From JABDGZ01 sp964487685 (GTDB lineage Bacteria > Omnitrophota > Gorgyraeia > Zapsychrales > Fredricksoniimonadaceae): a stretch of 8,560 nt of DNA. Of the stretch, positions 1-5,243 are shown in pieces (within the stretch, counting starts at the first letter, position 1; each line of letters begins with the position of its first letter). The notes beneath the pieces are model-generated. The model had not been told where the DNA came from, searched no databases, and was given only the letters and a program-made list of their open reading frames with translations. The stretch covers positions 1 through 8,560 of the forward strand of contig CAZASA010000094.1 of assembly GCA_964487685.1 (NCBI GenBank). Direction: 5' to 3'. A program made the translations under genes and the position numbers.

Positions 1-2
1 CC

Positions 3-278
3 CAAGGTCAATGTGAAAGCAAATGCCCCTGTGGTTGTGGGAGTGATTGCGCGTGTCCCATACACATGTGGATGTGTTCGTTCCATGAGGCCAAGAAGTC
101 TGTACAGGTCGATATCCTCAAAGCAAAGATCCAGAAAGCATGGGGCTCTAAATTAGAGAAAGAAGCCACCGCAGTCATTGAAGCCATGGAGGCCAAATGG
201 AAATCCATGCAAGCTGTAGGGCAGTTTAAAGAACAGTTAAAAGAAAAATTTGAACAAATATGTAAAGAGAGCAGATAG
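3..278 (+). CDS. Cysteine-rich helical small protein, 5' end outside window
   Basis: The frame is open from the left edge to TAG at 276-278, giving at least 91 residues, so the true start is probably upstream. An internal ATG at 66 would remove the most distinctive part. The visible N-terminus is dense in cysteine: Cys at residues 4, 8, 10, 12, 16, 18 and 25 of the visible frame, with His21 and His28 nearby. This spacing resembles a small metal-binding (metallothionein-like or zinc-ribbon-like) segment. The remainder, about residues 28-91, is Lys/Glu/Ala-rich with regular hydrophobic positions and should form a long amphipathic helix or coiled coil, with one more Cys near the end. I do not recognise the family. 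Metal binding is inferred from the Cys pattern only. The gene is followed directly by a strong intrinsic terminator, so it is probably the last gene of its transcript. Confidence 0.55.
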   Translation, partial: QGQCESKCPCGCGSDCACPIHMWMCSFHEAKKSVQVDILKAKIQKAWGSKLEKEATAVIEAMEAKWKSMQAVGQFKEQLKEKFEQICKESR

Positions 279-286
279 TCTCAAGT

Positions 287-326
287 AAAAAAGCCTTGGT
301 GTCAATAATTGAACCAAGGCTTTTTT
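287..326 (+). terminator. Strong intrinsic terminator, potentially bidirectional
   Basis: A perfect 14-bp inverted repeat: AAAAAAGCCTTGGT at 287-300 pairs with ACCAAGGCTTTTTT at 313-326 across a 12-nt loop. The GC-containing stem core is followed by six T on the + strand and mirrored by six A on the left, so it could terminate from both directions. It ends the cysteine-rich gene at 278. It lies only 15 bp before the next start codon at 342, which leaves no room for a normal promoter in between. Confidence 0.9.
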
Positions 327-341
327 ACAGAGGATCAGATC

Positions 342-710
342 ATGGCCAATCCAATCATAGAAGAAGATCGCTCGAATAGATTGACCGCACTGTTAACGGA
401 AAAGGTCAGTGTAAAATTTGATGTCCCCTTAATATTATCCGCGGCCCAACTCAAGGTAAAATTTAATTTAAATCAGCTAAACGAGTGTGGATTGCTTTCC
501 TGGCTGCATGAGGCGGTTCGTTTGCATGCTTCTGATCTTTTTATTTCCGATATGGAAACAGGAATGCGCGAGCAAATGCATACGTTTAAACAAAGTATTC
601 AAGTGCTTATCGACAAGAAATTGGTAGATGCCTCATATATCAACGAAAGCGGCGATGAGAGTCCAGTCCCCGCATTGACCGGTTTGGATAAGTTAAACAC
701 AAGACTTTAG
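342..710 (+). CDS. Uncharacterised 122-residue soluble protein
   Basis: I chose ATG at 342 because AGAGGA at 329-334 lies 7 nt upstream. An in-frame TTG at 309 lies inside the terminator loop and has no ribosome binding site. The product is acidic to neutral, mostly helical in appearance, and has no signal peptide or membrane segment. Residues around 40-60 read as a helical segment containing Asn-Gln-Leu-Asn-Glu-Cys and Trp. The last 25 residues are Ser/Pro/Asp-rich and probably disordered. I do not recognise the family. The coding sequence starts directly after a terminator with no promoter in the gap, so it is either expressed by read-through or controlled by attenuation. The next promoter module starts 23 bp after its stop, so it is transcriptionally separable from the genes downstream. 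Confidence 0.7.
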   Translation: MANPIIEEDRSNRLTALLTEKVSVKFDVPLILSAAQLKVKFNLNQLNECGLLSWLHEAVRLHASDLFISDMETGMREQMHTFKQSIQVLIDKKLVDASYINESGDESPVPALTGLDKLNTRL

Positions 711-732
711 CTGATTTTCTATCGTCTTGTTA

Positions 733-774
733 TACCTCGGTACAATTGATTGATTTACGCCTTCTGCCTAAAAT
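733..774 (+). promoter_or_regulatory. Promoter module copy 1 (dyad + TTGATT + 17 nt + TAAAAT)
   Basis: A TACC-TC-GGTA dyad at 733-742 is followed by CAA, a -35 element TTGATT at 746-751, a 17-nt spacer (752-768) and a -10 element TAAAAT at 769-774. The elements and spacing fit a housekeeping-sigma promoter. The same 42-bp module recurs at 7301-7342 and 8428-8469, with 25 of 42 positions identical in all three. It reads towards the DUF5670 gene, whose ATG lies 60 nt after the -10 element. The dyad abutting the -35 element is the expected place for an activator or repressor. Confidence 0.8.
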
Positions 775-780
775 ACAACC

Positions 781-793
781 GTTGAAGTTCAAC
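781..793 (+). other. Stem-loop at the predicted transcript 5' end (copy 1)
   Basis: GTTGA (781-785) pairs with TCAAC (789-793) over a 3-nt loop. It begins 7 nt after the last base of the -10 element, so it would form the very 5' end of the mRNA. It is nested within a wider imperfect repeat: AAATAC-AACCG at 771-781 against CGGTTGTAGTATTT at 809-822, with a 3-nt bulge. The left arm of that wider repeat overlaps the -10 element, so the wider repeat cannot be wholly transcribed. Confidence 0.45.
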
Positions 794-834
794 TAATCTA
801 AATTCGTCGGTTGTAGTATTTAAGGAGGAGAGAT

Positions 835-984
835 ATGTTATACACCATTGCAGTTATTTTGTTAGCACTTTGGTTATTAGGGATGGTTTCGTCGTACACC
901 ATGGGTGGGCTTATACACCTTCTGCTTGTTATTGCCGTTATTGTTGTCATTATGCAACTCGTCAGCGGACGGAAAGTGGTTTAA
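835..984 (+). CDS. DUF5670 / Lmo0937-family small membrane protein
   Basis: This 49-residue protein has an excellent ribosome binding site, AAGGAGG at 822-828, 6 nt before the ATG. The sequence begins MLYTIAVILLALWLLGMVSS and continues with a Tyr-Thr-Met-Gly-Gly turn, then a second hydrophobic stretch (about residues 26-43), ending in a basic tail Gly-Arg-Lys. Two hydrophobic helices around a Gly-Gly turn are the hallmark of the Lmo0937 family, whose members are about 50 residues long. The function is unknown; these genes often sit near stress genes. It lies directly behind promoter copy 1, making it the first gene of that transcript. The hydrolase start follows 52 nt later. Confidence 0.9.
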   Translation: MLYTIAVILLALWLLGMVSSYTMGGLIHLLLVIAVIVVIMQLVSGRKVV

Positions 985-1036
985 CTAAAATACCAATCAA
1001 TCCAGGAACATTGATAAAAGATCAGAAAACCAGAAT

Positions 1037-1888
1037 ATGGGCAAAGTTCTCACTAAAGACGGCACGCAAATTTATTACAAGGATTGGGGTTCTGGTCAAC
1101 CTGTTGTATTCAGTCATGGATGGCCTTTGAGTTCGGATAGCTGGGAAGCTCAAATGTTATTCTTAGCGTCCAATGGGTATCGATGCATCGCTCATGACCG
1201 TCGCGGACACGGGCGATCAGATCAGTCATGGCATGGCAACGATATGAACACCTATGCTGATGATTTAGCATCCTTGATCAATACGTTAGATCTCAAGGGT
1301 GCCGTCCTGGTAGGCTTTTCCGCTGGAGGTGGTGAAGTGGCTCGTTACATAGGTCGTCATGGCACAAATCGTATAAGCAAAGCAGTGCTAGTTTCGGCAG
1401 TACCGCCGTTGATGCTAAAGACCGCTGCCAATCCAGCTGGTCTGTCGCTTGAAGTGTTCGATGGTATCCGCGCGGAATCAATTGCTGATCGTTCCAAATT
1501 TTACAAAAATCTCGCCAGCGGTCCGTTTTTTGGCTTCAATCGGCCCAGTGCAAGAATTTCACAAGGCATGATCGACTCTTTCTGGCACCAGGGGATGCAT
1601 GCTGGCCACAAGAACACATTCGATTGTATCAAAGCGTTCTCCGAGACAGATTTTACCGAGGACCTTAAGAGGTTTGATATTCCGACTCTTATTATTCACG
1701 GTGACGATGACCAGATCGTACCGATCGCTGCCGCAGGGGAGGCTTCCTCGAAAATTGTCAGGAATTCGATCCTGAAAGTATATAAAGACGCGCCACACGG
1801 CCTTACCGATACGCACAAGGAACAACTCAATGCCGATCTTCTATCATTTCTTAAGGGTGAAGAATATATTGGCGCAAGAGTTCAATAA
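1037..1888 (+). CDS. Alpha/beta hydrolase, non-heme chloroperoxidase / arylesterase type
   Basis: A 283-residue protein close to the family's usual 270-280. It shows the oxyanion-loop motif His-Gly-Trp-Pro at 27-30, the strand-turn segment Asp-Arg-Arg-Gly-His-Gly-Arg-Ser at 54-61, the nucleophile elbow Gly-Phe-Ser-Ala-Gly with Ser95, an acid motif HGDDDQIVP at 221-229 with probable catalytic Asp225, and Ala-Pro-His-Gly with catalytic His254. Family members are esterases. With acetate or other short acids and hydrogen peroxide they act as perhydrolases, which explains the cofactor-free haloperoxidase activity. There is no signal peptide, so it is cytoplasmic. The ribosome binding site before ATG 1037 is weak, so translation may depend on read-through from the DUF5670 gene. 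The ferritin start follows 22 nt after the stop, so they probably share a transcript. The natural substrate cannot be told from sequence. Confidence 0.92.
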   Translation: MGKVLTKDGTQIYYKDWGSGQPVVFSHGWPLSSDSWEAQMLFLASNGYRCIAHDRRGHGRSDQSWHGNDMNTYADDLASLINTLDLKGAVLVGFSAGGGEVARYIGRHGTNRISKAVLVSAVPPLMLKTAANPAGLSLEVFDGIRAESIADRSKFYKNLASGPFFGFNRPSARISQGMIDSFWHQGMHAGHKNTFDCIKAFSETDFTEDLKRFDIPTLIIHGDDDQIVPIAAAGEASSKIVRNSILKVYKDAPHGLTDTHKEQLNADLLSFLKGEEYIGARVQ

Positions 1889-1910
1889 AACAGGTAATTA
1901 GGAGAAAGAT

Positions 1911-2402
1911 ATGATGTTAAAACCAAAGATGCAAAAAGCACTTAACAAACAGATAAATGTGGAATTCAATGCTTTTTATTCCTATTTATCCATGGCTGCC
2001 TATTTTGAATCCCATCACATGTCTGGATTTTCCGGGTGGTATAAAATCCAATCGAATGAGGAATTCAAGCATGCGATGAAATTATATGAATATATCATTT
2101 CCAGAGGCGAAAAAGTTGTTTTGACGGCCATTGAGGCGCCCCAAACATATGGGAAATCTTTTTTATCAGTCTTTGAAGCGGCGTACACGCAAGAGTTAAA
2201 GGTAAGTGTTTTGATCAATGATCTTGTCGATTTGGCAAAGAATGAAGGTGATCACGCGACCGAGATCATGTTGCAGTGGTTTGTTACTGAACAAGTTGAG
2301 GAAGAAAACACGGCAAACAGTAATGTTGAGAGGTTTAAATTTATTAAAGATACAACGGAGGGAATTGAGGGGTTTGATCGTGAACTTGGGACCCGTAAAT
2401 AG
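1911..2402 (+). CDS. ftnA: Non-heme ferritin (FtnA type)
   Basis: A 163-residue four-helix-bundle ferritin that oxidises Fe(II) and stores it as a ferric mineral in a 24-subunit shell. All expected ferroxidase ligands are present: Glu18, Glu51 and His54 (in an E-E-x-x-H pattern), Glu95, Gln128 and Glu131 (in EQVEEE), plus the conserved Tyr25. These match the positions of the E. coli FtnA ligands shifted by one. There is no heme-ligating Met in the bacterioferritin context, so this is ferritin rather than bacterioferritin. ATG at 1911 and ATG at 1914 are both possible; TTAGGAG just upstream, ending at 1904, serves either. It is preceded by the hydrolase and followed 41 nt later by the TPP enzyme, in a probable operon. 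I see no Fur-box-like dyad nearby. Confidence 0.95.
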   Translation: MMLKPKMQKALNKQINVEFNAFYSYLSMAAYFESHHMSGFSGWYKIQSNEEFKHAMKLYEYIISRGEKVVLTAIEAPQTYGKSFLSVFEAAYTQELKVSVLINDLVDLAKNEGDHATEIMLQWFVTEQVEEENTANSNVERFKFIKDTTEGIEGFDRELGTRK

Positions 2403-2443
2403 TGGCCTCATGTGAAGGAAGTTAAGCGGATTTAGGAGAATTT

Positions 2444-4192
2444 ATGTCGAAAAATTCGGTAGCGGAATTATTGATTGAACGCCTGATGCAATGGGATGTG
2501 GATACGATCTTCAGTCTTCCCGGAGATGGCATCAACGGTATTTATGAAGTACTACGCCTTAATGAAAAGAAGATAAGACTGATACAGGTGCGTCATGAAG
2601 AAGCCGCTGCTTTTGCGGCATGCGCGTATGCTAAATTCTCTGGACGACTGGGAGTTTGTTTGGCCACCTCCGGTCCGGGCGGCGTACATTTGCTCAATGG
2701 GCTATATGATGCAAAATTTGACGGCCAGCCTGTCCTGGCCATTACCGGTCATACCTTCAGTGATCTGATCGGCACACATTATAAGCAGGATCTTGACCTT
2801 GATAAATTATTTATAGATGTGGCGGCTTACAACGAGCGGATCATGGGGCCTTCGCATGTTTATAATGTTGTTGATGAAGCAATTAAAACTGCTTTAAGCC
2901 AGCGCACAGTCGTTCATATTAACATCCCCAAAGATATTCAGGAATGGGAAATGGACGGACAGCGTTCTTCTGCCAATATCCCTCATAGCGCTAATATTTA
3001 CAAGATGTCCAGGCCTGTGCCTTCGATGGATGAATTGACTGCAGCTGCGGATATTATCAATAAGGGCAGGAAAATAGTCATTCTAGCCGGTCGCGGGGCG
3101 TTAGAAGCCCGCGAGGAAATTTTGGGACTGGCGGCAAAAACCCAAGGGGTTGTCATTAAGGCACTTCTGGGGAAAGCCGTAATCCCGGATGATAACCCGT
3201 ATACCACAGGAGGTATCGGACTTCTGGGGACCTCACCTTCACAAGATGCCATGCAGGAATGCGATACTTTGATCATGGTGGGAACAAGTTTTCCGTATTT
3301 GGAATTTTATCCCAAACAAAATGTCAGAACAGTGCAAATCGATATTGACTCGGCCCGTATTGGCCTGCGCAATATGGTGGAAGTGGGCTTGACCGGAGAT
3401 AGCAGGGAAACATTACGGGCTTTACTTGAATTATTGGTGCAAAACAATGAATCTGGTTTTTTGGCAAATTCCCAAGTACGCATGAAAAAGTGGAATGAAT
3501 TTTTACGGGTGGAAGGAACATGCAAGGATAAGCCCCTTAAACCGCAGGTGGTAGCGTATCAACTAAGCTCTCAGATAGATAAGAATTGCATTATTTGTAC
3601 GGATACCGGCATCGTGACCACATGGGCGGCACGCCATATTTCGATCCGGGAAGGGATGCAATTTTCTGCTTCAGGCAATTTTTCCAGCATGGCTAATGGT
3701 TTGCCGTATGCCGTAGGGGCGGCGATGGCTAATCCTGGGCGGCAGGTCATATGTTTGTGCGGGGACGGGGGTTTTTCGATGCTGATGTGCGAACTGGCTA
3801 CTATCGCCAAATACCAGCTTCCTGTCAAGATCGTCATTTTTAAGAACAACACGTTTGGCATGATCAAGTGGGAGCAAATCGCTTTCGAAGGAAACCCTGA
3901 ATATGGATTGGAACTTCATCCCATTGATTTTGCGGCTTACGCGCGTTCGTGTGGGGTTGCTGGTTTTACTCTTGATGATTCGGCAAAAGCTGAGGCGATC
4001 ATCCATCAGGCGCTTGAAACGCTTGGGCCCGCAGTCATTGAGGCTCAAATTGATCCCTATGAAGCGCCTATGCCTGGGCATGTCAGTTCAGATCAAGCCT
4101 GGCATTTTGCCGAAGCCATGATACGTGGAGAAAAGGACCGTTGGGATATCATAAAAACAGTTGTTAAAAATAAAATACGGCGAGTATTGTAA
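2444..4192 (+). CDS. Thiamine-diphosphate enzyme, pyruvate oxidase (PoxB)-like
   Basis: A 582-residue protein with the three-domain layout of the acetolactate synthase/pyruvate oxidase family. The N-terminal pyrimidine-binding domain (about 1-170) has the catalytic Glu52 in VRHEEAAA. The central domain spans about 190-335. The C-terminal cofactor domain has the diphosphate/Mg motif Gly-Asp-Gly at 440-442, ending at Asn468-Asn469. The segment CGDGGFSMLMCEL and the layout to the end are closest to E. coli PoxB (572 residues), which converts pyruvate to acetate and CO2 and passes electrons to ubiquinone. Like PoxB it ends in a short amphipathic helix (about 566-582, with Trp, Ile, Val and Lys/Arg), which in PoxB binds membrane lipid. 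Acetolactate synthase or a phosphate-dependent pyruvate oxidase are alternatives. AGGAG at 2434-2438 sets the start. Its position after ferritin and the hydrolase suggests a stress or stationary-phase role. Confidence 0.85.
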   Translation: MSKNSVAELLIERLMQWDVDTIFSLPGDGINGIYEVLRLNEKKIRLIQVRHEEAAAFAACAYAKFSGRLGVCLATSGPGGVHLLNGLYDAKFDGQPVLAITGHTFSDLIGTHYKQDLDLDKLFIDVAAYNERIMGPSHVYNVVDEAIKTALSQRTVVHINIPKDIQEWEMDGQRSSANIPHSANIYKMSRPVPSMDELTAAADIINKGRKIVILAGRGALEAREEILGLAAKTQGVVIKALLGKAVIPDDNPYTTGGIGLLGTSPSQDAMQECDTLIMVGTSFPYLEFYPKQNVRTVQIDIDSARIGLRNMVEVGLTGDSRETLRALLELLVQNNESGFLANSQVRMKKWNEFLRVEGTCKDKPLKPQVVAYQLSSQIDKNCIICTDTGIVTTWAARHISIREGMQFSASGNFSSMANGLPYAVGAAMANPGRQVICLCGDGGFSMLMCELATIAKYQLPVKIVIFKNNTFGMIKWEQIAFEGNPEYGLELHPIDFAAYARSCGVAGFTLDDSAKAEAIIHQALETLGPAVIEAQIDPYEAPMPGHVSSDQAWHFAEAMIRGEKDRWDIIKTVVKNKIRRVL

Positions 4193-4215
4193 GCCAAATA
4201 CAAAAATCATTTACG

Positions 4216-4256
4216 GGCGCTTAAATCGCCTCACGACTAATATGGCGGCCAGCGCC
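4216..4256 (+). repeat. Nested inverted repeat in the 4193-4295 intergenic gap
   Basis: GGCGCT at 4216-4221 pairs with AGCGCC at 4251-4256, and inside it CGCC at 4227-4230 pairs with GGCG at 4244-4247. No T-tract follows, so a classic terminator is unlikely. It may be a 5' leader structure of the BON gene or a processing site. The gap has no promoter module. The only promoter-like pair I found is weak: TTGTTA at 4161-4166 and TATTGT at 4185-4190, inside the end of the preceding gene. Confidence 0.3.
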
Positions 4257-4295
4257 TAAAGCAGGGCAAGCAGGATCCAGCAAGGAGAGTCAATA

Positions 4296-4613
4296 ATGGA
4301 AAAAGTAAATGAGCAGGATTTAGAAGATGCAAAGGCGTTAGGGGTCCTCAAGAATAATCTCAGGTTAAATACAACTGGTTCAGATGATGACTTGTCCGGA
4401 GATATTCAGGACGCTCTAGGCAGAGAAATGTCATTATCACTGGTTGTTGATAATATTGAGATTACCGTTGAAGGTGAAATCGTGACCTTAACCGGAGAAG
4501 TATACAGGCAAGAAGAAAAGATGACAGCGGGGGATATCGCAACGGCATTTGCGGGGGAAGATAATGTAAATAATTTTTTGAGCGTTGCAAGTAATGCGAG
4601 TCGAAAGAATTAA
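4296..4613 (+). CDS. BON-domain protein, cytoplasmic
   Basis: A 105-residue acidic protein. AAGGAG at 4282-4287 lies 8 nt before the ATG and fixes the start. Residues about 33-100 fit a single BON (OsmY/nodulation) domain: Asp-Ile-x-x-Ala-Leu followed by an alternating strand, then IEITVEGEIVTLTGEV at about 52-67, a helix with Ala-Gly-Asp-Ile-Ala, and a final strand after Asn-Val-Asn-Asn. BON domains usually bind phospholipid or help envelope proteins under osmotic stress, and many carry a signal peptide. This one has none, so it is predicted to act in the cytoplasm or at the inner membrane face. It starts 103 nt after the pyruvate-oxidase-like gene. The next gene starts 22 nt after its stop. 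Confidence 0.75.
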   Translation: MEKVNEQDLEDAKALGVLKNNLRLNTTGSDDDLSGDIQDALGREMSLSLVVDNIEITVEGEIVTLTGEVYRQEEKMTAGDIATAFAGEDNVNNFLSVASNASRKN

Positions 4614-4635
4614 TCCAAGAATATAAAGCGCATAA

Positions 4636-4989
4636 ATGAGAGTATTAATTCCGATTTTACTTTTATTTTGTTCTTTTTTTTACCCCGATCACCTTAATGC
4701 TGAGCAAAGTGCCTGGCAGTTAAGACAAGATCAAGAGAGGTTTATGAGAATTCCAATTCTTACGTTTTTGATCTTAGGAACAAGTGTGGCGAGTATTTGC
4801 TTTGCACAAACTGACCCTAAAAATACAGATTCGTCCGCAGGAAGTTCGTCTTCTGTTTCAAGTGATATGAATAATGGAAATAACGGCGGTAGTGGAGATT
4901 ACGGATACGACAGAAAGAATGAAACTAATGTTGTTAATGAAGTTGCTCGAACCAGTAACAATGATCAAACCACCAATAGCGCCTATTGA
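4636..4989 (+). CDS. Small secreted Ser/Asn/Gly-rich protein with two tandem signal peptides
   Basis: The long reading starts at ATG 4636 and gives 117 residues. Residues 1-22 look like a signal peptide ending Leu-Asn-Ala before Glu-Gln. A second Met at residue 37 (ATG 4744) begins another clear signal peptide, MRIPILTFLILGTSVASICF then Ala, with a probable cut before Gln-Thr-Asp. The remaining 57 residues are low-complexity Ser/Asn/Gly/Thr with few hydrophobics, likely a disordered periplasmic or surface peptide. The internal start has GAGG at 4737-4740, only 3 nt upstream; the outer start has no clear ribosome binding site. The mature part is the same either way. The family is not recognised. 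It sits between the BON and DUF6496 genes in a tight cluster. Confidence 0.6.
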   Translation: MRVLIPILLLFCSFFYPDHLNAEQSAWQLRQDQERFMRIPILTFLILGTSVASICFAQTDPKNTDSSAGSSSSVSSDMNNGNNGGSGDYGYDRKNETNVVNEVARTSNNDQTTNSAY

Positions 4990-5007
4990 GGCTGATTGCT
5001 TAAAAGA

Positions 5008-5166
5008 ATGACCAAAGAGAGCCCGAAATTCCAGAAAATTGTCGAAAAAGCCATGCATAAATTTAAACATGGCCAATTAAAAAGTGGTAACAGCGCCAAA
5101 ATTGTAAAAAATAAAAAACAGGCCATCGCCATAGGACTATCCGAAGCTCGACAAAGCGGGGAGTAA
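5008..5166 (+). CDS. DUF6496-type small basic protein
   Basis: A 52-residue lysine-rich protein. The first half has Phe-Gln-Lys-Ile-Val-Glu-Lys-Ala-Met-His-Lys-Phe-Lys-His-Gly with Leu-Lys-Ser-Gly. The second half carries the family signature KNKKQAIAIGLSEARQSG, matching the conserved 'KQAIAIALSEAR' end of DUF6496 proteins. These are small basic proteins of unknown function in many Gram-negative stress and accessory loci. ATG 5008 lacks a good ribosome binding site; TTG at 4996, 4 nt after GAGG at 4988-4991, is an alternative that would add four residues. The gene begins 18 nt after the preceding stop, consistent with co-transcription. The product is probably cytoplasmic. Confidence 0.8.
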   Translation: MTKESPKFQKIVEKAMHKFKHGQLKSGNSAKIVKNKKQAIAIGLSEARQSGE

Positions 5167-5210
5167 GCGGCATTCTGGAATGTGGTCAAAAGGGATGAAA
5201 TAATGGATGA

Positions 5211-5243
5211 ATGCGTAAAGTAATCTTTATTTTTTTTTTTTGA
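5211..5243 (+). pseudogene. Detached lipoprotein signal peptide of the GH1 gene (apparent one-base frameshift)
   Basis: ATG 5211 opens a frame encoding MRKVIFIFFF, then TGA at 5241-5243. Adding one T to the 12-T run at 5230-5241 joins this frame to the GH1 gene and yields MRKVIFIFFFLMAGGC-Ala-Ser. That is a basic n-region, a hydrophobic core and a lipobox ending Ala-Gly-Gly-Cys with Cys16. This is too good a signal peptide to be accidental. The ribosome binding site is weak. Either the reference has a homopolymer error or the gene is switched by slippage. Confidence 0.6.
5230..5241 (+). repeat. Homopolymer tract of 12 T at the GH1 start
   Basis: An uninterrupted run of 12 T lies exactly where a lipoprotein signal peptide and the GH1 reading frame fail to join by one base. 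Such tracts are prone to polymerase slippage and to sequencing error. A weak 5-bp stem TAAAG/CTTTA (5216-5229) precedes it, but it is too AT-rich to be a convincing terminator. Confidence 0.9.

Noticed and set aside
309..341. TTG at 309 as the start of the 122-residue protein
   Set aside because: It lies in the loop of the terminator hairpin and has no ribosome binding site; ATG 342 has AGAGGA at good spacing.
986..991. TAAAAT as the -10 element of a fourth promoter module
   Set aside because: No TTGATT-like element lies 17 nt upstream and there is no TACC-NN-GGTA dyad.
870..1130. An 86-residue open frame on the + strand
   Set aside because: It overlaps the DUF5670 gene and the start of the hydrolase in another frame, has no ribosome binding site and no family-like sequence. 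The 49-residue DUF5670 frame is clearly the real gene.
3671..4081. A 136-residue open frame on the - strand
   Set aside because: It is antisense to the conserved cofactor domain of the TPP enzyme and has no recognisable protein pattern.
5216..5241. TAAAG/CTTTA stem plus T-run as an intrinsic terminator
   Set aside because: The stem is only 5 bp and AT-rich, so it is too weak. The T-run is better explained as part of the signal peptide coding region of the GH1 gene.
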